The notes beneath the pieces are model-generated. The model was not told the DNA's origin. It did no database searches and saw only the letters and a program-made list of their open reading frames with translations. A stretch of 54,186 bases of DNA from Staphylococcus gallinarum (GTDB taxonomy: Bacteria > Bacillota > Bacilli > Staphylococcales > Staphylococcaceae), in NCBI RefSeq assembly GCF_000875895.1, contig NZ_JXCF01000018.1, positions 1 through 54,186 of the forward strand. The letters run 5' to 3'. The position numbers and the translations under genes are program-made. Each line of letters opens with the position of its first letter. Position 1 is the first letter of the stretch. Below, piece by piece: positions 25,867 to 35,752 of the stretch.

Positions 25867-26730
25867 ATGGGAAATATAATTGTAATAGGAAGTGCATCGA
25901 TTGATTTAGTTGTAAAGACAGATATTATTCCAGAAGCTGGAGAGACAGTTATGGGGTCATCATTTTTTACAACGCCAGGAGGGAAAGGTGCGAACCAAGC
26001 GGTGGCAGCAGCTCGTCTAAGCGATCAAGTTTATATGATTGGTGCAGTAGGCGATGATGACTATGGACAACAAATACTAAGCAACTTAAAAGAAAATAAT
26101 GTAGATACACAATTTATGGACGTCATAGATAATGAAAGTTCTGGTACTGCACATATCACATTATACGATAATGATAATAGAATTATTGTCGTACCTGCGG
26201 CGAATCAATATGTTACTGCAGAGCGAGTGTTACCAAAATTAGCACAATTCCAAGCAGGTGATATTATACTCATGCAACATGAGATACCTGAGGAAACAAT
26301 CGAAGCGGTCGTAGATTACGCAGTACAGCATCAAATAAAGGTGATGCTTAATCCAGCACCATATCGTAAATTGCAGCAAGACATTTTAGATAAGGTGACT
26401 TGGTTAACCCCGAACGAAACAGAGAGTGAATTACTGTTTGATAATCAAGTAGACAGTGCTTTGCAATCATATCCAAGGAAGTTGATAGTTACAAAGGGTG
26501 CTGACGGTGCCGTCTTTTTTGATGGATCTCTACAAAAAGTACCAGGATTCAAAAAGGAAGTAATTGATACAACTGGTGCAGGCGATACATTTAATGGTGC
26601 ATTAGCAGTTGCGCTAAATGATAATAAGACATTAGAAAAAGCCGTAGATTTTGCGAATTTAGCAGGCAGTTTTTCAGTGACTGGTTTGGGTGCTCAAGGT
26701 GCAATGCCATACAGAAAAGACTTAGATTAA
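25867..26730 (+). CDS. rbsK: Ribokinase (PfkB family)
   Basis: Phosphorylates ribose (or a related sugar) at O5 with ATP. 287 residues with both PfkB signatures: GGKGANQAVAAARL in the N-terminal third and DTTGAGDTFNGALAVAL near 235-250, plus NPAPY and TKGADGA. I set the start at 25867: GGAGG stands nine bases ahead, whereas an upstream in-frame ATG overlaps the site. No ribose transporter genes are next to it. The nearby deo genes also deal with pentose phosphates, which fits the location. Confidence 0.85.
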   Translation: MGNIIVIGSASIDLVVKTDIIPEAGETVMGSSFFTTPGGKGANQAVAAARLSDQVYMIGAVGDDDYGQQILSNLKENNVDTQFMDVIDNESSGTAHITLYDNDNRIIVVPAANQYVTAERVLPKLAQFQAGDIILMQHEIPEETIEAVVDYAVQHQIKVMLNPAPYRKLQQDILDKVTWLTPNETESELLFDNQVDSALQSYPRKLIVTKGADGAVFFDGSLQKVPGFKKEVIDTTGAGDTFNGALAVALNDNKTLEKAVDFANLAGSFSVTGLGAQGAMPYRKDLD

Positions 26731-26780
26731 CAACTCGATTTTAGGGTAAATGACTATTGTGTGACAACCACACATTCAGA

Positions 26781-26795
26781 TTATAATAATTCTAA
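26781..26795. promoter_or_regulatory. Upstream PerR box of dps (one mismatch)
   Basis: TTATAATAATTCTAA matches the 7-1-7 PerR consensus TTATAATNATTATAA at all but one position. It lies 26 bases upstream of the second, perfect box. Confidence 0.65.
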
Positions 26796-26813
26796 TTTAA
26801 GTAGGTCAAACAC

Positions 26814-26842
26814 TTTACAGATTATAATTATTATAATATAAT
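26814..26842 (+). promoter_or_regulatory. dps promoter with perfect PerR box in its spacer
   Basis: TTTACA (26814-26819) and TATAAT (26837-26842) are 17 bases apart, and TTATAATTATTATAA (26822-26836), an exact PerR box, fills the spacer. Repression by PerR and release by peroxide is the expected logic. Confidence 0.9.
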
Positions 26843-26913
26843 AGTTAATGTAATCAATAGAGAGATAAGCCTATTAGAAAGGCAAAGTAATAATATTAAG
26901 GAGAGGTTATATA

Positions 26914-27360
26914 ATGGCAAATAATCAAGAAGTAGTAACAGTATTAAATCAACAAGTGGCAAACTGGACTGTAGCATTTACTAAATTACACAACTTCCAT
27001 TGGTATGTTAAAGGACCAAACTTCTTTTCATTACACACTAAATTTGAAGAGTTATATGATGAAGCAAGTGGATATGTAGATGATTTAGCTGAACGTATTT
27101 TAGCTGTTGGAGGAAATCCAGTTGCAACATTAAAAGAAAGTTTAGAACTTTCAATTATTGATGAAGCAGGTAAAGGCTATAAAGCAGAAGAAATGGTAGA
27201 AGAATTATCTAAAGACTTTACTAATGTATCAAAACAATTAGAAGAAGCAATTGAAGTTGCGTCTAAAGCAGAAGATGATGTGACTGAAGATATGTTTATC
27301 GGTATGCAAACAAACATTGAAAAACATAACTGGATGTTAAAATCATACCTAGCTCAATAA
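26914..27360 (+). CDS. dps: Dps-family iron-storage/DNA-protection protein (MrgA type)
   Basis: Forms 12-mers that oxidise Fe(II) with hydrogen peroxide and store it, protecting DNA. 148 residues of the ferritin-like fold. Ferroxidase ligands align to H29, H41, D56 and E60, with the spacing of Listeria Dps (12, 15, 4). AAGGAGAGG precedes the ATG. Two PerR boxes upstream indicate peroxide control. It is monocistronic with its own terminator. Confidence 0.95.
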   Translation: MANNQEVVTVLNQQVANWTVAFTKLHNFHWYVKGPNFFSLHTKFEELYDEASGYVDDLAERILAVGGNPVATLKESLELSIIDEAGKGYKAEEMVEELSKDFTNVSKQLEEAIEVASKAEDDVTEDMFIGMQTNIEKHNWMLKSYLAQ

Positions 27361-27389
27361 TAGATAGAATATTATATAATGTATTGCAA

Positions 27390-27434
27390 ATGCCTTATGA
27401 ATGGTGCTATTTAGCCTGTTCATAAGGCTTTTTT
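27390..27434 (+). terminator. Terminator after dps
   Basis: GCCTTATGAA pairs exactly with TTCATAAGGC (10 bp), followed by six T. Confidence 0.9.
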
Positions 27435-27439
27435 CTACA

Positions 27440-27487
27440 AATAAAAAACTATGAAGAAATCAAACGTTATAGATTTCTTCATAGTTT
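27440..27487 (-). terminator. Terminator after deoD
   Basis: Read on the minus strand, a 16-bp perfect stem (AAACTATGAAGAAATC / GATTTCTTCATAGTTT) is followed by T-rich sequence. Separate from the dps terminator beside it. Confidence 0.85.
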
Positions 27488-27548
27488 AACTGTTTATTAA
27501 ATATGGTTAGGTATTAATATCCTAAGCACATAATGATTGGAATGCGAA

Positions 27549-28259
27549 TTATTCAGCTATCTCTAAAGCAATTTCCATCATTTGAGTAAATGAATTTTGA
27601 CGTTCTTCGGCAGTTGTCGCTTCATCTCTTAATATATGATCACTTACTGTAAAGACGCCTAGTGCTTTTTTGTTAGCGTAAGTAGCATTTAGATACAATG
27701 CAGCTGATTCCATTTCAATTCCTAAGATACCCATACGTTGCCATCTTTCATTAAATGTTGAATCTGCATTGTAGAATGTATCAGAAGATAAGATATTACC
27801 TACATGTGACTTTGCACCAATTTCATCTGCTTTTTGTTTTGCTTTTAAAATTAAATCAAAGTCTGCTAATGGCGCATAATGTCCAGGAATATTGTATTGA
27901 TCTACATAGCTTGAGTTTGTTGAAGCACCTTGAGCTATAATGATGTCATAAAGATTGACATTTTCTTGTAATGCGCCACAAGAACCAATTCGAATAATCG
28001 TGTCTACATCAAAGAAATTATATAATTCATAAGAATAGATACCGATACTAGGAATACCCATTCCAGATCCCATAACTGATACTTCTTTACCCTTATATGT
28101 ACCTGTGTATCCAAACATATTTCTTACTTCGTTGAATTGCTCTACATTTTCTAAATAATTGTCGGCAATGTATTTTGCACGTAATGGATCCCCTGGCATT
28201 AATACTGTTTTAGCTATTTTAGTCCCATTAGGTTGAATATGAGGTGTACCTTTTGTCAT
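27549..28259 (-). CDS. deoD: Purine-nucleoside phosphorylase, DeoD type
   Basis: Splits purine (deoxy)nucleosides with phosphate to base and (deoxy)ribose-1-phosphate. 236 residues; the family features MPGDPLRAKYIA, GYTGTYKGK, GSGMGIPSIGIY and the ribose-binding GIEMESAALY are all present. The start at 28259 has AAGGAG nine bases upstream and the protein opens MTKGTPHI as in S. aureus; earlier in-frame codons lack a site. It is transcribed divergently from deoC-pdp-deoB across a 174-base shared promoter region. Confidence 0.95.
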   Translation of the reverse strand: MTKGTPHIQPNGTKIAKTVLMPGDPLRAKYIADNYLENVEQFNEVRNMFGYTGTYKGKEVSVMGSGMGIPSIGIYSYELYNFFDVDTIIRIGSCGALQENVNLYDIIIAQGASTNSSYVDQYNIPGHYAPLADFDLILKAKQKADEIGAKSHVGNILSSDTFYNADSTFNERWQRMGILGIEMESAALYLNATYANKKALGVFTVSDHILRDEATTAEERQNSFTQMMEIALEIAE

Positions 28260-28433
28260 AATCATCTTCTCCTTTAAATTCTTTATCAAAATAAAGATAA
28301 CATTTGTTTATTATTTTTGCGAATTTTTGTAGTATAGAGGTAAAGGGAAAGGCAATAAATCAAGTGAAAATTTACTTTTAACAATTTAAGTGAAGATAAA
28401 TATTACTTTAAACAAAATTTAGGAGGATTCTAA

Positions 28434-29096
28434 ATGAATTACGCAAAATATATAGACCACACATTATTAAAACCTGAGGCGACAAAGGATCAAATTGATA
28501 AATTAATTTCAGAAGCAAAAGAATATAATTTCAAATCAATTTGTATCAATCCAACACATGTGCAATATGCTGTAGAACAATTAACTGACAGTGATGTCTT
28601 AGTTTGTACTGTAATTGGTTTCCCATTAGGAGCAACAACAACAGAAACTAAAATCTTTGAAACTGAAGATGTCATCAAAAAAGGTGCTTCTGAAGTAGAT
28701 ATGGTAATTAATATTGGCGCATTAAAAGATGGGAATTATGATTTAGTTCAAAAGGATATTGAAGGCGTAGTAGGCGCTGCTAACGGAAAAACTGTCAAAG
28801 TGATTATTGAAACTTGTTTATTAACTGATGAAGAAAAAGTAAAAGCATCTGAATTAAGTAAAGCAGCTGGTGCTGATTTTGTTAAGACATCTACTGGTTT
28901 TGCAGGAGGAGGCGCTACACCTGAAGATGTTAAATTAATGAAAGATACTGTTGGAGATGCACTCGAAGTTAAAGCATCAGGAGGCGTTAGAAATCTTGAA
29001 GACTTTAATAAAATGATTGAAGCTGGAGCGACACGCATTGGTGCAAGCGCAGGTATCCAAATCATCCAAGGTCTAGAAAGTGATTCTGATTACTAA
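28434..29096 (+). CDS. deoC: Deoxyribose-phosphate aldolase
   Basis: Cleaves 2-deoxyribose-5-phosphate to glyceraldehyde-3-phosphate and acetaldehyde. 220 residues, class I aldolase; the Schiff-base lysine is K151 in [17 protein letters not shown] precedes the ATG. First of four plus-strand genes that together degrade deoxynucleosides: pdp and deoD release the sugar phosphate, deoB isomerises it and deoC splits it. Confidence 0.96.
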   Translation: MNYAKYIDHTLLKPEATKDQIDKLISEAKEYNFKSICINPTHVQYAVEQLTDSDVLVCTVIGFPLGATTTETKIFETEDVIKKGASEVDMVINIGALKDGNYDLVQKDIEGVVGAANGKTVKVIIETCLLTDEEKVKASELSKAAGADFVKTSTGFAGGGATPEDVKLMKDTVGDALEVKASGGVRNLEDFNKMIEAGATRIGASAGIQIIQGLESDSDY

Positions 29097-29139
29097 TTAT
29101 ATTTTCAATTTATTGTTGAAATAAGGGAGGTCTACACAT

Positions 29140-30441
29140 ATGAGAATGGTAGATTTAATTGAAAAGAAACGTGATGGCCAAGCGCTAACAGAAGAAGAAA
29201 TTAATTTCTTTATTGAAGGTTATACTAAAGGGGATATACCAGATTATCAAGCTTCTAGTTTAGCCATGGCAGTGTATTTTCAAGATATGAATGAAGCAGA
29301 AAGAGCAGCGTTAACTATGGCAATGGTTAATTCAGGAGATGTTATTGATTTATCCAATATTAATGGTGTGAAAGTGGATAAACATTCTACTGGTGGTGTC
29401 GGTGATACGACTACGCTTGTACTTGCACCATTGGTTGCTGCAGTAGGTGTACCAGTTGCAAAAATGAGTGGTAGAGGATTAGGACATACAGGCGGTACCA
29501 TTGATAAATTAGAGTCAATTGAGGGCTTTCATGTTGAAATTTCGGAAGAGAAATTTGTAAAGTTAGTAAATGAAGATAAAGTAGCTGTAATTGGTCAAAC
29601 TGGGAACTTAACACCCGCTGATAAAAAATTGTATGGCTTACGTGATGTAACAGGTACAGTGAATTCTATACCATTAATTGCATCATCTATCATGAGTAAA
29701 AAAATAGCAGCCGGTGCTGACGCGATTGTCCTCGATGTCAAAACAGGTAACGGTGCATTTATGAAGACATTAGAAGATGCAGAATCTTTAGCACGTGCGA
29801 TGGTGAATATTGGCAATAATGTAGGTAGAAATACGATGGCCATTATATCAGACATGGGTCAACCCCTAGGTAATGCGATTGGCAATGCATTAGAAGTCAA
29901 AGAAGCAATTGAAACATTACAAGGTCAAGGACCAAAAGACCTAACTGATTTAGTATTAACGTTAGGTTCGCAAATGGTAGTTGTTGGAGGAAAAGCACAA
30001 GACTTAGCAGAAGCGCGTACTTTACTTGAAAATGCAATTGCTGACGGAACGGCACTAGCACGCTTTAAAACATTTATTGAAAATCAAGACGGTGATGGAT
30101 CAGTAGTAGATGATGTATCAAAATTACCGCAAGCACAATATCAAATTGACTACCCAGCTACAAAGTCAGGGGTCGTAACGGAAATTGTAGCAAACGAAGT
30201 AGGTGTTGCATCAATGATGCTCGGAGCAGGTCGTCAAACGAAAGAGGACGATATTGATTTGAGTGTAGGCATTGTCTTGAATAAAAAAGTTGGAGATAAG
30301 GTAAAAGCTGGTGAATCATTATTAACAATACACAGTAATCGCGAACAAGTAGATGATGTTATTGAGAAGTTAAACGCGAGCATTACCATAAGTGATAGCG
30401 GTAAAGCACCAACATTAATTCACAAAGTAATTACTGAATAG
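29140..30441 (+). CDS. pdp: Pyrimidine-nucleoside phosphorylase
   Basis: Phosphorolysis of uridine, thymidine and deoxyuridine (also pyn). 433 residues with the signature [17 protein letters not shown] (about 109-125) and the phosphate-binding KHSTGGVGD. Three-domain alpha/beta type. AGGGAGG is a good ribosome site. Followed 12 bases later by deoB, so cotranscription is clear. Confidence 0.95.
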   Translation: MRMVDLIEKKRDGQALTEEEINFFIEGYTKGDIPDYQASSLAMAVYFQDMNEAERAALTMAMVNSGDVIDLSNINGVKVDKHSTGGVGDTTTLVLAPLVAAVGVPVAKMSGRGLGHTGGTIDKLESIEGFHVEISEEKFVKLVNEDKVAVIGQTGNLTPADKKLYGLRDVTGTVNSIPLIASSIMSKKIAAGADAIVLDVKTGNGAFMKTLEDAESLARAMVNIGNNVGRNTMAIISDMGQPLGNAIGNALEVKEAIETLQGQGPKDLTDLVLTLGSQMVVVGGKAQDLAEARTLLENAIADGTALARFKTFIENQDGDGSVVDDVSKLPQAQYQIDYPATKSGVVTEIVANEVGVASMMLGAGRQTKEDDIDLSVGIVLNKKVGDKVKAGESLLTIHSNREQVDDVIEKLNASITISDSGKAPTLIHKVITE

Positions 30442-30453
30442 GAGTGAAACACA

Positions 30454-31641
30454 ATGACGACACCTTTTAACAGAGTACATTTAATAGTTATGGATTCGGT
30501 TGGTATAGGCGAAGGTCCGGATGCTAAAGCATTTAATGATGAGGGAAGCCATACTTTAAAGCATACACTTGAAGGATTTGATCAAACATTACCTAATTTA
30601 CAACAATTAGGATTAGGAAATATCGAAGCTTTACCAGTCGTTGACAAAGTTGATAAACCACTAGCTTTTTACACAAAAATGAGTGAAGCATCAGTAGGTA
30701 AGGATACAATGACAGGTCATTGGGAAATAATGGGCTTAAATATTATGCAACCATTTAAAGTTTATCCAGAAGGCTTTCCAGAGGAACTCGTTTCAGAAAT
30801 TGAACGGTTAACTGGACGTAAAGTCGTTGCTAATAAACCAGCTTCAGGTACTCAAATCATTGATGAGTGGGGAGAACATCAAATGAAGACAGGCGATTTA
30901 ATCGTTTATACTTCAGCTGACCCTGTATTGCAAATCGCTGCTCATGAAGAAGTTATTCCATTAGAAGAACTTTATGACATATGTGAAAAAGTGCGTGAAT
31001 TAACTAAAGATCCTAAATATTTGATTGGTAGAATTATTGCTCGTCCATATGTCGGAGAGCCAGGCGCGTTTAAACGTACATCAAACCGACATGATTATGC
31101 TTTAAAACCATTCGGTCGTACAGTGATGAATGAATTAAGTGATAGTGGTTATGATGTTATTGCACTGGGTAAAATCAATGATATTTATGACGGCGAAGGT
31201 GTGACCGAAGCGGTTCGTACTAAAGATAATATGGATGGTATGGATAAATTAATTGAAACAGTTCAAAAAGACTTTACAGGATTGAGTTTCTTAAACTTAG
31301 TAGACTTTGATGCACTGTATGGCCACAGACGCGATAAGCCAGGCTATGCACAAGCGATTAAAGACTTCGATGAGCGTTTACCTGAACTAATGAAATATTT
31401 ACGAGAAGATGATTTAGTGATTATTACAGCAGATCATGGTAATGATCCGACTGCGGATGGTACGGATCATACAAGGGAATATATTCCAGTATTGATGTAT
31501 AGTCCTAAATTCCAACAAGGTCATGAATTGTCTGTAGACGATACATTTAGTTCAATAGGCGCGACAATCGCTGATAACTTTGGGGTAGCACTTCCTAAGT
31601 TTGGTAAAAGCTATTTAAAAGAAATGGGCGTTGAAAAATGA
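30454..31641 (+). CDS. deoB: Phosphopentomutase
   Basis: Interconverts (deoxy)ribose-1-phosphate and -5-phosphate. 395 residues of the alkaline-phosphatase superfamily. The N terminus has the metal-site Asp in [12 protein letters not shown], the phospho-acceptor Thr lies in KDTMTGHWE, and the C terminus has [20 protein letters not shown]. Links pdp/deoD products to deoC in the same operon. Its TGA overlaps the ATG of the next gene (ATGA), giving translational coupling. In S. aureus I recall deoB in a second deo locus elsewhere. Confidence 0.96.
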   Translation: MTTPFNRVHLIVMDSVGIGEGPDAKAFNDEGSHTLKHTLEGFDQTLPNLQQLGLGNIEALPVVDKVDKPLAFYTKMSEASVGKDTMTGHWEIMGLNIMQPFKVYPEGFPEELVSEIERLTGRKVVANKPASGTQIIDEWGEHQMKTGDLIVYTSADPVLQIAAHEEVIPLEELYDICEKVRELTKDPKYLIGRIIARPYVGEPGAFKRTSNRHDYALKPFGRTVMNELSDSGYDVIALGKINDIYDGEGVTEAVRTKDNMDGMDKLIETVQKDFTGLSFLNLVDFDALYGHRRDKPGYAQAIKDFDERLPELMKYLREDDLVIITADHGNDPTADGTDHTREYIPVLMYSPKFQQGHELSVDDTFSSIGATIADNFGVALPKFGKSYLKEMGVEK

Positions 31642-31991
31642 AACGACTTTTAAGTATCGTGTTCGGTTTAGCTTTTTCATTTGTAGGCGTATTACATTTT
31701 AAAAATGAGGCTAATTTCACACGAATTGTACCAGCATATTTACCATTTAAACGAACAGCTGTTATAGTAACAGGGATAATAGAGTGTATTTTTGGTATAT
31801 TATTATTGATTAAACAACCAACTACACGTTTGAAAAATGCAATTTCCGCGTTCTTATTGGCAGTATTCCCTGCAAATATTTATATGGCGCGTAAACAATT
31901 GCCTTTAGGGGATAAGACGCTTTCGCCTTGGGCATTATATCTACGTTTACCAATGCAGTTTCTATTCATTGGCATAATTCGTAAATTATAG
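31638..31991 (+). CDS. DoxX-like membrane protein
   Basis: 117 residues with four hydrophobic segments (about 4-20, 42-60, 68-84, 100-114) and the DoxX-type opening with a conserved H in LHFKNEANF followed by IVPAYLPF. Function unclear; DoxX relatives are small redox-linked membrane proteins. It overlaps deoB by four bases and is the last gene of the deo unit, ended by a strong terminator. Confidence 0.8.
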   Translation: MKRLLSIVFGLAFSFVGVLHFKNEANFTRIVPAYLPFKRTAVIVTGIIECIFGILLLIKQPTTRLKNAISAFLLAVFPANIYMARKQLPLGDKTLSPWALYLRLPMQFLFIGIIRKL

Positions 31992-32011
31992 AAACGAATG
32001 TATTAAATAAT

Positions 32012-32066
32012 AAAGAAAGGTATGCAAAGACTTAATTAAGTCACGCATACCTTTCTTTGTGTTTTT
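32012..32066 (+). terminator. Terminator of the deo operon
   Basis: AAAGAAAGGTATGC (32012-32025) pairs exactly with GCATACCTTTCTTT (32045-32058); the loop contains the palindrome GACTTAATTAAGTC. T-rich sequence follows. The rest of the gap up to 32238 shows nothing recognisable. Confidence 0.9.
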
Positions 32067-32238
32067 CTAAAATAATCAAAATTTACGAGTAGAAATGAGA
32101 TTATGTCACTTATTTCAACAGCATAGAGACATTAATGTACAATAAGACGAGATAATTGATGAAAGTATATGATAAGAAAAAATTTGTAGTTGAGTTTATT
32201 AAGGTGATGGTAATTTAAAAGTCACAAATGTTTTCAAT

Positions 32239-32320
32239 GTATTTTGACGAGACTCCTGTTGTAGGACGAGCTGAAGACTACAGGCTGAAACTGTCCCCTA
32301 GGAAAGCGAGCCAACAATAC
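32239..32320 (+). repeat. Structured intergenic repeat, copy B
   Basis: 82 bases, near-identical to 15323-15407. Differences mostly keep the pairing: the first hairpin is TCCT-GTTGT-AGGA here (GGAA loop in copy A) and GGAC-GAGCT / A-CTGTCC changes are at stem edges. The core GCTGAAGACTACAGGCTGAA and GGAAAGCGAGCCAACAATAC are shared. Lies between convergent deo and luxS units and is followed after 13 bases by a long palindromic terminator. Confidence 0.8.
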
Positions 32321-32333
32321 GAATAGGATGAAT

Positions 32334-32379
32334 AAAAATAAGCACTCAGATAAATTAAATTATCTGAGTGCTATTTTTC
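32334..32379. terminator. Long palindromic bidirectional terminator, module B
   Basis: AAAAATAAGCACTCAGATAA pairs with TTATCTGAGTGCTATTTTT with one bulged A around ATTAAAT. The core is the same as in the terminator at 15421-15469. Probably ends luxS transcripts on the minus strand. From 32380 to 32488 only a short GGAA..TTCC repeat is visible. Confidence 0.88.
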
Positions 32380-32488
32380 TGGAATTTATGTTCCAGGGTG
32401 GTCTTAGTAATGCTTAGAGCAGTCTCACGATCAAGATGTATATGACTCGGTAATTATTTGGAGTTATATACTTTATAGCGTGAAATGG

Positions 32489-32959
32489 TTATTTATTTTC
32501 ACCATAAACATCGTTCCATTCTGAACGTTTGTCTAAAAAGGCTTGCGCTATTTCTTTGGCACCTTCTAATGAATGACTCGCTGCCCATCCACATTGGACC
32601 TCATTACAAGCAGGTACTTCTGTAGCTGCTAATACATCTTTAATTGTTAATTCGATGATATTTAACACATCATTATAATCATCATGGTTAATGAATGAAA
32701 CATAAAATCCAGTTTGACAACCCATTGGACTTAGATCGACAACTTTATCAGAATGATTTCTAATATTTTCAGCCATTAGATGTTCTAATGAGTGAAGGCC
32801 AGGCATCTCCATATGCTCTTTGTTTGGTTGTTTGAAACGAATATCATACTTATGAATGACATCGCCATTGGCACCTTCCATTTTTCCTGCAAGTCTTACA
32901 AAAGGCGCATCAACAATTGTATGATCTAAATTAAAACTTTCAACGTTCATTTTTGGCAT
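32489..32959 (-). CDS. luxS: S-ribosylhomocysteine lyase
   Basis: Activated-methyl-cycle enzyme that splits S-ribosylhomocysteine to homocysteine and the autoinducer-2 precursor DPD. 156 residues. The metal ligands H56, H60 (HSLEH) and C123 (VQCGWA), the catalytic E59 and C81 (MGCQTG) are present. AGGAGG precedes the ATG by seven bases. Monocistronic, minus strand. Confidence 0.97.
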   Translation of the reverse strand: MPKMNVESFNLDHTIVDAPFVRLAGKMEGANGDVIHKYDIRFKQPNKEHMEMPGLHSLEHLMAENIRNHSDKVVDLSPMGCQTGFYVSFINHDDYNDVLNIIELTIKDVLAATEVPACNEVQCGWAASHSLEGAKEIAQAFLDKRSEWNDVYGENK

Positions 32960-33232
32960 TATGCTTCCTCCTAAAATCTTAATAAAGTTATTGTAACAAG
33001 ATGAACCTGCTTTTACAATTTGTTAAATGTGGTATAGAGACTAATACAAAAGTAAAAATGTTTTAAATTTCAGAAAATTAATGACAGAATACAATAAAGC
33101 CGATAGAATAAGTAATAATTAAAAGTGTTTTGTACACTTGATTAGATAATTAAATGAATTGGTATTGCATATAATTTCTTAAAATTTAAGTAATAACTAG
33201 CTCGTAGTAATGTGGAAAGTAGGGTTTCAGCA

Positions 33233-34417
33233 ATGGAAAATAAACAAAATATTTTAGATTATATAGAAAATGAAAAGAATAAATATATAGAATTAAGCCA
33301 TCAAATACATCAAAGACCAGAACTTGGTAATGAAGAAATTTTTGCATCTCGAACATTAATTGAGCAATTAAATCGCCATAATTTTGAGGTAGAGACTGAT
33401 ATTGCAGGTCATGCTACAGGGTTTATAGCTAAATATGATTCATCGAAACCCGGTCCGACAATTGGTTATCTAGCGGAATATGATGCTTTGCCGGGTCTAG
33501 GCCATGCATGTGGACACAATATAATTGGAACAGCAAGCGTATTAGCTGGGATAGCCTTAAAGCAAGTGATAGATAAAGTTGGGGGACAAGTGATTGTCTT
33601 GGGCTGTCCTGCCGAAGAAGGTGGAGAGAATGGTAGTGCCAAAGCATCATATGTTAAGGAGGGCATTATTGATGAATTAGATATCGCATTAATGGTGCAT
33701 CCAGGTAATGAAACGTATCGTACGATAAATACTCTAGCAGTAGATGTGCTAGATATTAAGTTCTATGGTAAGAGTACACATGCATCTGAAAATGCACATG
33801 AAGCAAGAAATGCTTTAGATGCAATGATTTCTTATTTTAATGGTGTGGCACAATTGAGACAACACATTAAAAAGAGTCAACGTGTACATGGAGTAATTTT
33901 AGATGGAGGAAAGGCAGCAAATATTATTCCAGATTTCACACATGCAAGATTTTATACTAGAGCAACAACTAGAAAAGATTTAGACGTCTTAACTGAAAGA
34001 GTTGGTCAAATTGCGAGAGGTGCAGCGATTCAAACGGGTTGTGACTATGAATTTGGCCCAATTCAAAATGGTGTGAATGAATTTGTAAAAACTTCAAAGT
34101 TAGACGATTTATTCGCAAAATATGCGACTGAAATGGGTGAAGCCGTTATTGATGATGATTTCGGATATGGTTCAACAGATACAGGAAATGTGAGTCATGT
34201 TGTACCAACGATTCATCCCCATATTAAAATAGGTTCTCGAAATCTAGTTGGTCACACACACCGCTTTAGAGAAGCAGCAGGTAGTACACACGGTGATCAA
34301 GCATTAATTCGAGGCGCAAAAATATTATCCTTAATGGGCTTAGAATTAATAGAAGATAGCGCACTATTTAAAGAAATTGTTGAACAACATCAATTTATAA
34401 AGGAGCACAAAAAATGA
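33233..34417 (+). CDS. M20D-family amidohydrolase/peptidase
   Basis: 394 residues of the M20 metallohydrolase family, aminoacylase/AbgB-like branch. Metal and catalytic residues: HACGHN (C93, H95), AEEGGENG (E128, E129) and MVHPG. The Cys ligand is typical of the M20D group that removes acyl or amino-acid groups from small amides. The start at 33233 follows AGTAGGG; a GTG 21 bases earlier has no site. Its stop overlaps the ATG of an ATP-grasp ligase (ATGA), so hydrolase and ligase are made together. Confidence 0.88.
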   Translation: MENKQNILDYIENEKNKYIELSHQIHQRPELGNEEIFASRTLIEQLNRHNFEVETDIAGHATGFIAKYDSSKPGPTIGYLAEYDALPGLGHACGHNIIGTASVLAGIALKQVIDKVGGQVIVLGCPAEEGGENGSAKASYVKEGIIDELDIALMVHPGNETYRTINTLAVDVLDIKFYGKSTHASENAHEARNALDAMISYFNGVAQLRQHIKKSQRVHGVILDGGKAANIIPDFTHARFYTRATTRKDLDVLTERVGQIARGAAIQTGCDYEFGPIQNGVNEFVKTSKLDDLFAKYATEMGEAVIDDDFGYGSTDTGNVSHVVPTIHPHIKIGSRNLVGHTHRFREAAGSTHGDQALIRGAKILSLMGLELIEDSALFKEIVEQHQFIKEHKK

Positions 34418-35610
34418 CAAAACAAAGTTCTCTAAGACCTAAAATAACACTTAGTGATCTTTATGATTCAAATATAGTATATACGTCTCGTCCATCATAT
34501 ATTTCAAATCCGTGGTTAGAGCCAGAAGAACACCAATCTAATTTTTTAACTGGTAGAGAATTATTGATTGCTAATCAAATGCCTGTGATTGTACATGAAG
34601 CGAGTGTTACAGAAAATTTAGCACAATTATTTCAATTAATTGGTCAAGATATGCCTAGTAATATTTATAAATTTAACGATAAATCTAGTTATGAACAATT
34701 ACTAGCTACGTTAGCGCAAAGTCTTGATAAAAAAATTTATTTTCAATATATACATGATGAAGCGATATTGAAAAAACACTACTATGCATTGAATAAAGAT
34801 ATATTTGTTGCTTTAAATAATAAATCTCGTATACCAGAGTGGACGAATAATAAATATTTGCCAAAACGAGAAGTAGTGAATATAGAGGACTTTGAACAAG
34901 CAATCAAGCATTGGGAGTTTCCATTTGTTTTAAAACCAGGTGATGATCTACCTACAGCTGGTGGTTATGGTGTAATGATTTGTTATAATCAAACAGATTT
35001 AGATAAGGCATCCAAACGAATCGAGAAGGCTAAAAGCGAAACAGACACAATCATAATTGAACAGAAAATTGAAGCAGTTGCAAACTATTGTGTGCAATTT
35101 GCATATACGCCGAAACTCGGTGTGCAATATATTGGAACATCACAACAACTGACTGACAAATACGGTCATTATAATGGTAATTTGAATGTTCAAGATGTAC
35201 CAAAGAAAGTGATACAAGCTGGTAAAGAAATTATGGAAATCGGTGTTGCTCAAGGATATTATGGTGTTGCAGGCTTTGACTTATTAGAGGATGCACAGGG
35301 TGATATTTTTGCGATTGATTTGAATTTCAGACAAAATGGTTCTACAAGTATGTTATTACTCGAACCGATTTTAACCCAAGGATTCCATAAGTTTTATAGT
35401 TATATTTCACCGGGGGATAATAAACATTTTTTTAATACGATTGTAAAGTATATTAAAAAAGGCGTGTTATTTCCGTTATCATACTATGATGGTGATTGGT
35501 ACACAGAAGAGCAAGTGAGTTCAAGATTTGGTTGTATTTGGCACGGTGAATCACAAAGTCAAATAGAAAAATTAGAATTACAGTTCCTTGAAGATTTAAA
35601 AAAAGGATAA
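34414..35610 (+). CDS. ATP-grasp domain ligase
   Basis: 398 residues. ATP-grasp core from about 130 to 330: nucleotide-binding K174 in FVLKPGDDLPTAGGYG, hinge IIIEQKIEA (212-220) and the metal-binding FAIDLNFRQNGST with D302, N304, R306 and N308. Family members form amide bonds between a carboxylate and an amine. The N-terminal 100 residues resemble a pre-ATP-grasp domain. Coupled by a four-base overlap to the amidohydrolase gene. The product is unknown; it could be a dipeptide or N-acyl amino acid. Confidence 0.82.
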   Translation: MTKQSSLRPKITLSDLYDSNIVYTSRPSYISNPWLEPEEHQSNFLTGRELLIANQMPVIVHEASVTENLAQLFQLIGQDMPSNIYKFNDKSSYEQLLATLAQSLDKKIYFQYIHDEAILKKHYYALNKDIFVALNNKSRIPEWTNNKYLPKREVVNIEDFEQAIKHWEFPFVLKPGDDLPTAGGYGVMICYNQTDLDKASKRIEKAKSETDTIIIEQKIEAVANYCVQFAYTPKLGVQYIGTSQQLTDKYGHYNGNLNVQDVPKKVIQAGKEIMEIGVAQGYYGVAGFDLLEDAQGDIFAIDLNFRQNGSTSMLLLEPILTQGFHKFYSYISPGDNKHFFNTIVKYIKKGVLFPLSYYDGDWYTEEQVSSRFGCIWHGESQSQIEKLELQFLEDLKKG

Positions 35611-35752
35611 ATATGAGATAATGTATTTTAATGTGAATCAAAACATTTGCTATGTCATGTTTATAAATACTAATTGAGGTGTTTGACTGTATTATATATG
35701 TCATTTATATTTTGATTAGATTAAAAATATAAAATGAAATGAAGGTGTTAGG

